Notes: a model not told the origin generated them from the sequence alone. Shown: positions 34,590 to 43,755, numbered from the stretch's first letter. The stretch: DNA of 64,000 nucleotides from Flavobacterium piscisymbiosum (GCF_020905295.1 NZ_JAJJMM010000001.1:744001-808000), one strand, 5' to 3'. Numbers and translations are program-made.

Positions 34590-35621
34590 ATGAATACAAT
34601 TACCCCACAAACTAGAATTGCAACTTTCGGAGAATTATTACTTCGGATGAATGTTGCTGATGGAAACCGATTTACGCAGGCCAATGAAATAAAAATACAC
34701 GTTGGTGGTGCCGAAGCAAATGTTTGTGTTTTACTTTCTCAACTCGGCATTCAAACCGATTATATTACCCGATTACCAAAAAACGATTTGGCACAATTGG
34801 CAGTAAACGAACTTCAGAAATACAAAGTAAATACTTCAAAATGTGTTTATGGCGGAGAACGTTTGGGATTGTATTTTGTCGAAGCTGGAAATCAAATCAG
34901 ACAATCACAAGTTATTTATGATCGAAGCAATTCGTCTTTTGCAACTATCAAAAAAGATCAGATAAATTGGGATTTGGCTTTCGCCGATGTTACGCACTTT
35001 CACTGGTCAGGAATTAGTCCGGGAGTTTCTGAAGAAGCAGGTTTAGCTTGTAAAGAAGGAATTCTTGCAGCGCATAAAAAAGGAATTCCGATTTCTTCTG
35101 ATTTTAATTTTCGATCAAAATTATGGCAATACGGAAAACATCCTTCTGAAATTATGCCCGATTTGCTTCAATTCAGCACAATCACAGTTGCTGATCTTGA
35201 TGCGATTGAAATTTATTTCGGAATAAAAACAGATCAAAACGAATCTGATGAAAATCGATTTCAGAAAACGTTCGAATTATTAAAAGTAAAAATGCCTTTT
35301 CTAAAAACACTATCAATGAGTTTTAGAAAATCAGACGGACCGGCACATTTATACAAAGGATTATTGCTTCATGAAGGTAATTTCTACCAAACACAAGAAC
35401 ACAAAATACATGTTGTAACAGATCAAATTGGTTCCGGAGATGCTTTCAACGCAGGATTATTATACGGATTATCCAACAAATTATCGGGACAAGAATGTAT
35501 CGAATGGGCAACGGCTTGTGGCGTAATCAAACAAAGTATTCACGGAGATTTTGCTATAACAAATCTCGACGAAATAAGTCATTTTATTAAAAACGGCTCA
35601 AGTAATAGAATTAATAGATAA
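34590..35621 (+). CDS. kdgK: 2-keto-3-deoxygluconate kinase (PfkB family)
   Basis: 343 residues of the ribokinase/PfkB fold: N-terminal IATFGELLLRMN, sugar-site GGAEANVCVLLSQLG, and the C-terminal catalytic motif DQIGSGDAFNAGLLYG with the base Asp. Substrate assignment as KDG is inferred from adjacency to KDPG aldolase (9 bp) and from KdgK-like features (GGAEANVC, YDRSNSSF). Phosphorylates 2-keto-3-deoxygluconate to KDPG. Confidence 0.88.
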   Translation: MNTITPQTRIATFGELLLRMNVADGNRFTQANEIKIHVGGAEANVCVLLSQLGIQTDYITRLPKNDLAQLAVNELQKYKVNTSKCVYGGERLGLYFVEAGNQIRQSQVIYDRSNSSFATIKKDQINWDLAFADVTHFHWSGISPGVSEEAGLACKEGILAAHKKGIPISSDFNFRSKLWQYGKHPSEIMPDLLQFSTITVADLDAIEIYFGIKTDQNESDENRFQKTFELLKVKMPFLKTLSMSFRKSDGPAHLYKGLLLHEGNFYQTQEHKIHVVTDQIGSGDAFNAGLLYGLSNKLSGQECIEWATACGVIKQSIHGDFAITNLDEISHFIKNGSSNRINR

Positions 35622-35630
35622 ATAAAGAAT

Positions 35631-36278
35631 ATGTACAGCATTTTAAAAGCACAAGGCGTACTACCATTAGTCACACAAATTAATATTGAAACCGCACAGA
35701 TTGTATTGCAATCGGCGGCTGATGCTGGCATAAAAATTATCGAGTTTGCTGCTCGTGCAGATAACGCTAAAGAGGTTTTTACTCAAATGATCGCCTTTAA
35801 AAAAGCGAATAATTTAGATTTAAAAATAGCTGTTGGATCTATTTTAAGCGTAGATGATGCCGAAACGTTTCATCTTCTTGGAGCAGATTGCATTGTTTGC
35901 CCACATACTGATCTGGAAATTGGAAATTACTGTTTTAAAAATAATATTTACTGGATTCCCGGAGCTGCGACGTTAAATGAAATATTGCATGCTAATAAAT
36001 TAGGTGCCGAAATTGTGAAACTTTTTCCTGCCGATAAAATTGGTGGTCCGGGATATGTAAAAGCCATAAGAGCGCCATTCCCGAATTTGAAAATTATGCC
36101 AACAGGAGGTGTAACTTTAGAAGAAAGCAATTTAAAATCCTGGTTCAAATCAGGAGTGGTTTGCGTTGGAATTGGTTCTAATTTATTTTCGAAAGAAATG
36201 CTTTTGAATTTAAGTTATGAAGAATCCCTGCAAGCTTTTCAAAATTTAATTGAAGTGGTAGAAAAAACAAGAAAGTAA
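35631..36278 (+). CDS. eda: KDPG aldolase (bifunctional KHG/KDPG aldolase)
   Basis: 215 residues. Class I aldolase with Schiff-base Lys130 (EIVKLFPADKIGGPGYVKAI) and Glu38 (IIEFAARADN), plus PTGGVTLEE. Cleaves KDPG to pyruvate and glyceraldehyde 3-phosphate, ending the route to central metabolism. Immediately follows kdgK and precedes the PLP enzyme by 3 bp. Confidence 0.92.
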   Translation: MYSILKAQGVLPLVTQINIETAQIVLQSAADAGIKIIEFAARADNAKEVFTQMIAFKKANNLDLKIAVGSILSVDDAETFHLLGADCIVCPHTDLEIGNYCFKNNIYWIPGAATLNEILHANKLGAEIVKLFPADKIGGPGYVKAIRAPFPNLKIMPTGGVTLEESNLKSWFKSGVVCVGIGSNLFSKEMLLNLSYEESLQAFQNLIEVVEKTRK

Positions 36279-36281
36279 GTT

Positions 36282-37397
36282 ATGCAAAACAATTGGTGGA
36301 AAATTAATTCCGAAATCCGCATTGATACGCCTTTTTTAGCCGTTTACGAAGATCGTATTCAGGCAAATATCGAGCGTTTGATTGAATCAGTAAATGGTGA
36401 TACTCAAAAATTGAGACCACACATCAAGACGCATAAAATTGGTGAGATTCTGGATTTATTTAAAACCTACAACATCAACAAAATTAAATGCGCTACCATT
36501 GCCGAAGCTGAATTGGCTGCCATACACGAAATTCCAGACGTGCTTCTCGCCTATCAGCCTGTTGGCGTTAAAAAAGAAAGATGGGTATCTTTAATACAAA
36601 AATATACAAATACTGCTTTTTCGACTATAGTTGACAATCTTGATTCGGCGAAAGCCTTAAATGAAATTGCAGAGAAAAGCAATTTAAAACTTACGGTTTA
36701 TTTGGATTTAAATACGGGAATGAACAGAACCGGAATTTCGATTCATAAAAACTGGAGCGCTTTAATCGATGAAATTACTCCATTAAAAAACATTCATTTT
36801 GCAGGCATTCACATTTATGACGGTCATTTGAAAGGTGATGTCGAAGAACGAACAACTGCAGCTTCCAACTTATTTTTTAGTATTAATGAAGAAGTTGAAA
36901 ACATTGAGAAAAAACTGGGTTACGAACTAACAATTGTTGCCGGAGGATCGAATACATTTCCGTTTTATGCGACTCAAAAAAATGTAGAATGCAGCCCGGG
37001 AACTTTTGTTTTTTGGGATTCAAATTACCAGATTCATTTACCGGAACAAAATTTTGAACCGGCTTTGGTTATTGTGGGAACCATAATTTCAAAACCAACC
37101 ACTTCTACTTTTTGTATTGATATCGGATACAAAGCCGTAGCTTCTGAGAACCCGATTGACAAAAGATTAGTTATTTTAAATGACGAAAATCTAATTCCGA
37201 TCGCACATTCAGAAGAGCATTTAATTATAGAAAACCAAGGGAAAAACGAGTATACTATTGGCGATACGATTTATGCCCAACCGTATCATGTTTGCCCAAC
37301 TTGCGCCCTTTACGATTCGGTTCAGGTGGTCAATGCAGCGCATGAAATTTGCGATCAATGGCAAGTTGTTGCACGAAGCAGAAAAATTAATATCTAG
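36282..37397 (+). CDS. Fold-type III PLP enzyme, D-serine-dehydratase / D-threonine-aldolase family
   Basis: 371 residues. N-terminal alanine-racemase-type barrel with PLP Lys49 in LRPHIKTHK, and the C-terminal DSD domain. The metal-binding motif is H336-V-C338 (PYHVCPTC). Family knowledge: D-serine dehydratases coordinate zinc through His-x-Cys, whereas D-threonine aldolases use His-x-Asp, so this copy looks like a dehydratase (ammonia-lyase). Given KDG kinase and KDPG aldolase alongside and a RidA gene, a D-glucosaminate dehydratase giving KDG and ammonia is a plausible specific role; D-serine dehydratase is the alternative. Confidence 0.85.
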   Translation: MQNNWWKINSEIRIDTPFLAVYEDRIQANIERLIESVNGDTQKLRPHIKTHKIGEILDLFKTYNINKIKCATIAEAELAAIHEIPDVLLAYQPVGVKKERWVSLIQKYTNTAFSTIVDNLDSAKALNEIAEKSNLKLTVYLDLNTGMNRTGISIHKNWSALIDEITPLKNIHFAGIHIYDGHLKGDVEERTTAASNLFFSINEEVENIEKKLGYELTIVAGGSNTFPFYATQKNVECSPGTFVFWDSNYQIHLPEQNFEPALVIVGTIISKPTTSTFCIDIGYKAVASENPIDKRLVILNDENLIPIAHSEEHLIIENQGKNEYTIGDTIYAQPYHVCPTCALYDSVQVVNAAHEICDQWQVVARSRKINI

Positions 37398-37522
37398 CAG
37401 CAAAAAAAGGAGAATAAAGAAAAAAGAATAGAAAATAGAGCGAAGAAGAAAGAGAATCGACCTCATAATTACACTTGTAGAGAACCTGAGCCTTTGCACC
37501 TCTGTGCCTTAAAAAAAATACT

Positions 37523-38593
37523 ATGTTTATAATAGACGCCCATTTAGACCTGAGCATGAATGCGATGGAATGGAATCGAGATTTAAGAAATGATGTACCT
37601 ACTTTGCGCCATCTCGAAAAAGGAATGACAGACAAACCGGATCGCGAACGTGCAACGGTATCTTTTCCTGATTTGCGACGCGGCAATATCGGAATTGTAG
37701 TCGCCACTCAAATTGCAAGATTTGTAAAACCGGGCAGTATTATTCCGGGTTGGAATTCTCCTGAACAAGCCTGGGCGCAAACTCAAGGACAATTGGCGTG
37801 GTACAAAGCGATGGAAGAAGCGGGCGAAATAACTTCAATTACGGATAAAAAATCGCTCCAGAAACAAATTGATTTATGGAATGACGGAACGCCAAACGAC
37901 AAAAAACCTATCGGTTATATTTTAAGTTTAGAAGGTGCTGATTCTATTATTGATGTTTCGTATTTAGAAAAAGCGCACCATTACGGATTACGCGCGATTG
38001 GTCCTGCGCATTATGGTCCGGGACGTTACGCAAACGGAACAGACGCAACAGGAAAAATGAATCAAAACGGTCTTGATTTATTAAAAGAAATGGAACGCTT
38101 GAATATTATTCTGGATGCGACCCATTTATGCGATGATGCTTTTTGGCAAGCTTTAGATCATTATAACGGGCCTGTTTGGGCAAGTCATAACAATTGCAGA
38201 AGTTTGGTTGATCATAATCGCCAGTATAGCGACGAAATGATTCAGGCTTTAATTTCGAGAGGAGCGGTTATTGGCGGAGCTTTAGATGCTTGGATGTTAG
38301 TCCCAAATTGGGAAAGAGGCGTTTCGACTCCACAAGGTACCAATTGCAATCTGGAAACTGTTTTTAAACACATGGATCACATTTGCCAGTTGGCAGGAAA
38401 TGCAAATCATATTGGTATAGGTTCTGATTTAGACGGTGCTTTTGGCATAGAACAAGGTCCGCATGATTTAGATACGATTGCTGATTTGCAAAAATTGGTT
38501 TTGATTTTTAAAAACAACGGTTATTCTGATGAAGATTTAGATAAAATCTTTCACCAGAACTGGATTAACTTTTTAATGAAAAACTGGGATTAA
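37523..38593 (+). CDS. Membrane-dipeptidase-family metallopeptidase (M19)
   Basis: 356 residues, no signal peptide, so cytoplasmic. Binuclear zinc ligands visible: DAHLDL (His/Asp), Glu in LSLEGADS, His in DATHLCDD, His in ASHNNCRSL and Asp in IGSDLDG. M19 enzymes cleave dipeptides, often with a C-terminal D-residue, and some act on N-acyl-D-amino acids. Last plus-strand gene before the regulator. Its substrate in this locus is unknown; it may release an amino compound that feeds the PLP lyase. Confidence 0.88.
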   Translation: MFIIDAHLDLSMNAMEWNRDLRNDVPTLRHLEKGMTDKPDRERATVSFPDLRRGNIGIVVATQIARFVKPGSIIPGWNSPEQAWAQTQGQLAWYKAMEEAGEITSITDKKSLQKQIDLWNDGTPNDKKPIGYILSLEGADSIIDVSYLEKAHHYGLRAIGPAHYGPGRYANGTDATGKMNQNGLDLLKEMERLNIILDATHLCDDAFWQALDHYNGPVWASHNNCRSLVDHNRQYSDEMIQALISRGAVIGGALDAWMLVPNWERGVSTPQGTNCNLETVFKHMDHICQLAGNANHIGIGSDLDGAFGIEQGPHDLDTIADLQKLVLIFKNNGYSDEDLDKIFHQNWINFLMKNWD

Positions 38594-38625
38594 ATAGTAT
38601 GACAAAAAATACCAAACTTATGTTT

Positions 38626-38764
38626 TTGCCACTAATTTCTCGAATTTTCTCGAATTTCTATTTTGACACTGCTCAAAAACTAACCGCAAATTTCACAGAT
38701 TTACACAAATTTTTTAATCTGTACAATAAAAATAATTCGCGGTAATTCGAGAAATTAGTGGCAA
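38626..38764. repeat. Perfect 21-bp intergenic palindrome
   Basis: Arms 38626-38646 and 38744-38764 (TTGCCACTAATTTCTCGAAT plus T) are exact complements, with a 97-bp centre containing AACCGCAAATTTCACAGATTT. Located between the converging dipeptidase and deoR genes. It resembles dispersed flavobacterial intergenic repeats and may also act as terminator structure for both genes. Confidence 0.75.
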
Positions 38765-38807
38765 CCTTTTTATATTATTTTGGCTTAGTATTCGTCCCAG
38801 AGTCATA

Positions 38808-39587
38808 TTAAATAAAAACTAAACTGGGAACTGCCTTCTTATACGATTGTAATTTTTCGTCGCCGGGATCAACTTCCGTGACAACGTAATCAACCTCAGA
38901 TAAGTTGGCAATTTTCATTTTTAGAACTGTATCGAGTTTTTCAGAAATAGTTAGAATAGCTGTTTTTTCAGAAGCCTGAATCATTGCTTTTTTCACCTGA
39001 ACGGTTTCCCAATCAGAATCTGAGAAACCACCTTCGATATCAAGAGCATTGGTTCCTAATATTAATAAATCGACTTTAATATTCGCCAATTGATTGTAGA
39101 CATCCCCGCTCACACACATTTGGCTGTAAGACGAAATGCTGCCGCCAATCATGATAATTTTAACATTGGGTTTATCCAGAAGTTCAACAGCAGATAAAAC
39201 GGTAACAGTAAAAATGGTCAGATTCAAATCATCAGGAATCAATCGGATAAATTCACGAATGGTTGTTCCGCCGCCAATTAATAAAACCATTCCGTCATGA
39301 AGTAAGCCTAAAGTTTTTTGCGCAATAATTTGTTTTGATTCGCCTGCATAAGTTTGATTATTAGCCGAAGAATGGTGATAGGCTTTTGTCATCGCACCAC
39401 CTTTTACCTTAATCAATAAAGATTCTGATTCAAGTTCATTAATATCACGTCTAACCGTATCTTCTGAAACAAATAATTTTGCTGAAAGTGTTTCAAAACT
39501 TACACGAGTATGCAAATTTATTTCTTTTAAAATAAGATTTTTACGTTCTTCCTTAGTGTAATTAACCACTTCATTATCATTACTCAT
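38808..39587 (-). CDS. DeoR-family transcriptional regulator
   Basis: 259 residues. N-terminal winged HTH (RKNLILKEINLHTRVSFETLSAKLFVSEDTVRRDINELESESLLIKVKGGAM), then a DeoR sensor domain with DGMVLLIGGGTTIREFIRLIP, the sugar-phosphate binding type, and D-LILGTNALDIEGGFSDSDWE. Effector likely a phosphorylated sugar of the pathway, for example KDPG or GlcN-6-P. It is divergent from the GH20 gene and faces the catabolic operon; candidate operators lie ahead of all three transcription units. Confidence 0.92.
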   Translation of the reverse strand: MSNDNEVVNYTKEERKNLILKEINLHTRVSFETLSAKLFVSEDTVRRDINELESESLLIKVKGGAMTKAYHHSSANNQTYAGESKQIIAQKTLGLLHDGMVLLIGGGTTIREFIRLIPDDLNLTIFTVTVLSAVELLDKPNVKIIMIGGSISSYSQMCVSGDVYNQLANIKVDLLILGTNALDIEGGFSDSDWETVQVKKAMIQASEKTAILTISEKLDTVLKMKIANLSEVDYVVTEVDPGDEKLQSYKKAVPSLVFI

Positions 39588-39608
39588 GCAAATTCAATTT
39601 TATTGAAG

Positions 39609-39640
39609 CAAATGTAAACATAAAATGCAATATTATTGCG
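39609..39640 (-). promoter_or_regulatory. deoR promoter with operator
   Basis: Minus-strand TACATTTG (complement of 39609-39616) is a perfect TAnnTTTG box 22 bp from the deoR start. TGCA-ATATTAT-TGCG (39626-39640) lies 9 bp upstream of it, suggesting autoregulation. Confidence 0.6.
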
Positions 39641-39713
39641 AAACAAATTATAACACAATGTAATAAAAAAGTTAATTCGTCTATTTTAAAGACATTTAAG
39701 CATAAAATCATTT

Positions 39714-39753
39714 TGCAAAAAAAATGCAAACTAATTTACAAATCCTAAATTTG
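39714..39753 (+). promoter_or_regulatory. GH20 promoter with operator
   Basis: TGCA-AAAAAAA-TGCA (39714-39728) and a perfect -7 box TAAATTTG (39746-39753). The 17-bp spacing between operator and -7 box matches the arrangement before susC (19 bp). Transcription would start near 39760, which supports the GH20 start at 39778. Confidence 0.6.
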
Positions 39754-39777
39754 TTTAACAAACCAAAAAAAACAACC

Positions 39778-42081
39778 ATGCATAAAAGTTTATTACTCCT
39801 TTTACTATTTTGTTTTTGTTTCGGAAATGCCCAAACTTCTTTCGTAAACAATACTATTATTCCCGCCCCAAATTCATACAAGGCAACCAGAGATAGTATT
39901 CACCTAAACGGACAGATAAAATTTACTTTCGAAAAAAATAAATTCAGTGCCAGAGAACTTAAAACCGCTCAAATTTTCGAGTCGGCTATAAATTCGAATA
40001 CTTCAAACAAAAAAAGCAACATTGAAGTTTTGTTTGTTGCTAAAAATCCATCAACATCTTTAAAAAAGGAAGCGTATAAAATTGTTATTACTCCAAAAAA
40101 AATTACCGTTACCGGAAGTGAAGAAGGATTATTTTATGCTGTTCAGAGTTTGCTGCAGCTTTTGCCCAATAAACCAAAAAATCAGGAAATAAAATTGCCT
40201 TGTGTTACTATCGAAGATGAGCCCAGATACAGCTATCGGGGGCTTCACCTGGATGTTTGCCGTCATTTTTTCTCTGTCGATGTTATAAAAGATTTTATAG
40301 CACAAATGGCCAGTTATAAGTTAAATAACTTCCATTGGCACTTAACAGATGATCAGGGATGGAGAATTGAGATTAAAAAATATCCAAAACTGACAGAAGT
40401 AGGTTCGAAAAGAGCCCAAACTTTAGTGGGAAATAAATTTGAAAGATCACCTTATTTTTTTGACGGAAATCCGTACGGAGGTTTTTATACTCAGGAAGAA
40501 ATCAAAGATGTCGTAAAATTTGCTGAAGATCATTATGTAAATATCATTCCTGAAATCGAAATGCCTGGTCATGCAACTGCAGCTGTTACAGCTTACCCAA
40601 ATTTGTCTTGTTTTCCAGATCGCCCTTATAAAGTGGTAGAATATTGGGGCGTTTTTGATGATATTTTCTGCGCCGGTAAAGAAGAAACGTTTACTTTTCT
40701 TGAAGATGTTTTGACAGAAGTTATGGCTTTGTTCCCAAGTAAATACATTCATATTGGTGGAGACGAATGCCCAAAAACAAGATGGAAAGAATGTCCGAAT
40801 TGTCAAAAGAGAATTAAAGATTTAGGTCTAAAAAACGAACATGAACTACAAAGTTACCTGACAACCCGAATAGAAAAATTCCTGAATGCAAATGGAAGAC
40901 AAATTTTAGGCTGGGATGAAATGCTCGAAGGCGGACTCGCGCCAAACGCCGCTGTAATGTCATGGCGAGGTGAATCTGGCGGAATTGCAGCCGCAAAACA
41001 GAAACATAATGTGATCATGAATCCGGAGCAGGTTTTGTATCTGGATTACAACCAGGGCTATTCACCGAATGAACCTTTAACAATTGGAAGATTAACGACT
41101 GTAGAAAAAATGTACAACTACAATCCAACTCCGGTTGATAGTTTAACCGTTGAGGAACAAAAATATATTATAGGCGTGCAATCTAATCTTTGGTCAGAAT
41201 ACTTAACAAGTCCCGCCAAACTGAATTATATGATTTATCCTCGTGTATTTGCTTTAGCCGAAATTGCCTGGACAGAACCTCAAAACAAAAATTTAAATCA
41301 TTTTATTCTGAATCAAATTCCGTATCATTTAGAAAAACTGGAAGCACAGAAACGATTGTATAAAGTTCCAACACCTTTTGGCACAAACGAAACGGCATTA
41401 ATCGCGGATAAATATGTTTTGGATTTAAAACCAACTATCAAAAGCGGACAAATATTCTATACTATTGATGGATACAATCCAGACGAAACTGCAGAACTTT
41501 ACACCAAAACTGTAACGATAAATATTCCAAAAGGAGAATTCAGAATCATCAAAACGGTCCAGATCAGCCCAAGCGGAAGAAGAAGTTCTATAAATAAAAT
41601 ATTGGTTCGAAACCCGGATTTAAAATCGGCTTTAGCCATAAAATTAACCAAGAAAGGTTTAAAATTCAATTATTATACCGGAACATTATTTCAGCAAACA
41701 CAAGATTTAGAATTGATAAAACCTATCAATTCAGGGATTTTTGAAGGTGCAATAAGCAGTGAAAAATGGAAAACAAAAACAGAGCGTTATATCGGCTTAA
41801 AATTTGACGGATACATCTATATTCCGGAAACGGGAAATTATACGATTTCGACGCTTTCAGATGACGGATCGAAGCTTTTTATCGATAATGAATTAGTAGT
41901 TAATAATGACGGTATTCATTGGCTCAACGAAGCTTACGGAGCGGTAAAACTTGAAAAAGGATTTCACAAAATCAACATTAGTTATTTTGACCAGATTGGA
42001 GGAACTACTTTAAGCTGTTTTATTCAGCAGGAAGGAAAGGAAAAACAAGAAATTCGTGCTTCGCAATTGTATTATGAATAA
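39778..42081 (+). CDS. Secreted GH20 beta-N-acetylhexosaminidase with PA14 domain
   Basis: 767 residues from the ATG at 39778 (signal MHKSLLLLLLFCFCFGNAQ). GH20b domain to about residue 145, then the catalytic barrel RGLHLDVCRHFFSVDVIKDFI...WHLTDDQGWRIEI with the acid pair D329/E330 (HIGGDECPK) and W residues lining the site (SWRGESGG, NLWSEYL). A C-terminal strand-rich linker is followed by a PA14-type domain (about 625-760: YYTGTLFQQ, ISTLSDDGSKLFIDNELVVNNDG). Releases terminal GlcNAc/GalNAc from glycans. Positioned as the extracellular or periplasmic entry enzyme of the locus and likely under DeoR control. Confidence 0.93.
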   Translation: MHKSLLLLLLFCFCFGNAQTSFVNNTIIPAPNSYKATRDSIHLNGQIKFTFEKNKFSARELKTAQIFESAINSNTSNKKSNIEVLFVAKNPSTSLKKEAYKIVITPKKITVTGSEEGLFYAVQSLLQLLPNKPKNQEIKLPCVTIEDEPRYSYRGLHLDVCRHFFSVDVIKDFIAQMASYKLNNFHWHLTDDQGWRIEIKKYPKLTEVGSKRAQTLVGNKFERSPYFFDGNPYGGFYTQEEIKDVVKFAEDHYVNIIPEIEMPGHATAAVTAYPNLSCFPDRPYKVVEYWGVFDDIFCAGKEETFTFLEDVLTEVMALFPSKYIHIGGDECPKTRWKECPNCQKRIKDLGLKNEHELQSYLTTRIEKFLNANGRQILGWDEMLEGGLAPNAAVMSWRGESGGIAAAKQKHNVIMNPEQVLYLDYNQGYSPNEPLTIGRLTTVEKMYNYNPTPVDSLTVEEQKYIIGVQSNLWSEYLTSPAKLNYMIYPRVFALAEIAWTEPQNKNLNHFILNQIPYHLEKLEAQKRLYKVPTPFGTNETALIADKYVLDLKPTIKSGQIFYTIDGYNPDETAELYTKTVTINIPKGEFRIIKTVQISPSGRRSSINKILVRNPDLKSALAIKLTKKGLKFNYYTGTLFQQTQDLELIKPINSGIFEGAISSEKWKTKTERYIGLKFDGYIYIPETGNYTISTLSDDGSKLFIDNELVVNNDGIHWLNEAYGAVKLEKGFHKINISYFDQIGGTTLSCFIQQEGKEKQEIRASQLYYE

Positions 42082-42174
42082 GATATAACAATAAAACAGC
42101 AAAAATAAATTAGAACGGGAATGATAGCGTGAGACTTTGTAGCAGGTAATTTTTAACAGTTTTTAATTCCTGTT

Positions 42175-42795
42175 TTAATCATTTCTATTAGCAAATTTTT
42201 CAATTATTTCTTCGTCATTTTTTTCATCACTTTTTTCTAATGAGTAACAAAAACTTATTGTCGGTTCTTCTTTAAATTTTAAATATAAATTTGGTCTTAG
42301 TATTCTGGTTTTATTATCGTTAAAAGAAGTTCTATATTGATTACCAGGGTTTCTTTTAACTGTAAAACAATATATTTTATTAGGATCTTGATTATCACTT
42401 TTTGATAAAGAAAATATCACACATTGCTTCTGCAATTTTGACTTGTTGAAATTGATTTGATTTGGTATAAAACTGGAAAAATATTCAGCAAATTGTTTTA
42501 TTATTTCACCCAAATTTCTAGAATATTCAATGTTGAAAAACAACCTTAACAATTTGACATCTATGTCTATAAATCCTTTTGAATTTACCGAAAGTGTCAA
42601 GCTTTTATTGAAATCGTCTGCTCTAATAAATTCTGTTTTTAAAAGAGCATATTTAGGTTTTTCTTCTCCTTTTAAATATAGTTTTGCAAGAACAACATAA
42701 TTATTTCCTTTATAATTAAAATTAAAAGCCTCAAGTATCCAACCATTCTTTTCCAAATCTTCTTTAAGCAAACTTAAATTATCGAATAATGCCAT
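42175..42795 (-). CDS. Unknown protein (possibly DUF6037-like)
   Basis: 206 residues from MALFDNLSLLKEDLEKNGWILEAFNFNYKGNNYVVLAKLYLKGEE. An in-frame upstream extension to 42897 is hydrophobic but looks like spacer; the MALFDN start is preferred. Hydrophilic, mixed alpha/beta, no membrane segment or catalytic motif seen. It resembles DUF6037 from memory of the N-terminal phrase, unverified. Isolated between GH20 and sdhB. Confidence 0.6.
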   Translation of the reverse strand: MALFDNLSLLKEDLEKNGWILEAFNFNYKGNNYVVLAKLYLKGEEKPKYALLKTEFIRADDFNKSLTLSVNSKGFIDIDVKLLRLFFNIEYSRNLGEIIKQFAEYFSSFIPNQINFNKSKLQKQCVIFSLSKSDNQDPNKIYCFTVKRNPGNQYRTSFNDNKTRILRPNLYLKFKEEPTISFCYSLEKSDEKNDEEIIEKFANRND

Positions 42796-42897
42796 AAAAT
42801 TACAATTAGTTATTATATAAAAATTATGAATAAATCTAAACCAAAAAAAAAGGCAAAACAACTTTTTATAAGTCATAAACATATTAGAATAAGCCAT

Positions 42898-42934
42898 AAA
42901 AAAAACGCATTCAACCTAATGAATGCGTTTTTTT
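42898..42934 (-). terminator. sdhB terminator
   Basis: Stem AAAAACGCATTCA / TGAATGCGTTTTT (42901-42913 / 42920-42932) with a 6-nt loop; T tract follows on the minus strand. Confidence 0.88.
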
Positions 42935-42963
42935 ATTATTTAAAAACTAAAAGTGTTTTTATA

Positions 42964-43710
42964 TTATCCTTTTAAACTTGCAGATAAATATTCACGGTTC
43001 ATACGTGCGATATTTTCAAGAGAAATTCCTTTAGGACATTCTACTTCACAAGCTCCAGTGTTGGTACAGTTACCAAAACCTTCTAAATCCATTTGGTGTA
43101 CCATGTTTAATACACGATCAACTGCTTCTACTTTACCTTGAGGTAATAATGCATATTGAGATACTTTTGCAGAAACGAATAACATTGCTGATGAGTTTTT
43201 ACAAGTTGCAACACAAGCTCCACAACCAATACAAGCAGCTGCATCAAATGATTTATCTGCATCATGTTTGTTAATCGGAATTGTATTGGCATCGATTGTA
43301 TTTCCTGAAGTATTTACCGAGATAAATCCTCCTGCATGTTGAATTCTGTCAAAAGAACTTCTGTCAACAACTAAATCTTTAATTACAGGGAAAGCTTTTG
43401 CTCTAAATGGCTCGATAAAAATCGTATCACCATCTTTAAACATACGCATGTGCAACTGACAAGTAGTTACTCCTCTGTCTGGTCCGTGTGCTTCTCCGTT
43501 GATGAATAATGAACACATTCCGCAGATTCCTTCACGACAATCGTGATCAAATGCTACTGGCTCTTCTCCTTTATTGATCAATTGTTCGTTAAGAACATCA
43601 AGCATTTCAAGGAAAGACATATCTGGTTCGATTCCGTCGATTGGGTAATCAACAATTCCCCCTTTATCTTGGGCGTTTTTCTGACGCCATATTTTTAATG
43701 TAAGTTTCAT
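42964..43710 (-). CDS. sdhB: Succinate dehydrogenase iron-sulfur subunit
   Basis: 248 residues. [2Fe-2S] ligands in [20 protein letters not shown], and the [4Fe-4S] and [3Fe-4S] ligands in [11 protein letters not shown] and [15 protein letters not shown]. Transfers electrons from the flavin of SdhA toward heme/menaquinone in SdhC. Third gene of the sdhC-sdhA-sdhB series. Confidence 0.97.
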   Translation of the reverse strand: MKLTLKIWRQKNAQDKGGIVDYPIDGIEPDMSFLEMLDVLNEQLINKGEEPVAFDHDCREGICGMCSLFINGEAHGPDRGVTTCQLHMRMFKDGDTIFIEPFRAKAFPVIKDLVVDRSSFDRIQHAGGFISVNTSGNTIDANTIPINKHDADKSFDAAACIGCGACVATCKNSSAMLFVSAKVSQYALLPQGKVEAVDRVLNMVHQMDLEGFGNCTNTGACEVECPKGISLENIARMNREYLSASLKG

Positions 43711-43755
43711 TTTGTATAAGTTTTAAGTATCAAGAAGTCTGAACTTTCTTAAATA

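Noticed and set aside
37387..37707. 106-codon minus-strand frame over the dipeptidase start
   Set aside because: Antisense shadow crossing a spacer of repeat-like phrases; low complexity with no motif.
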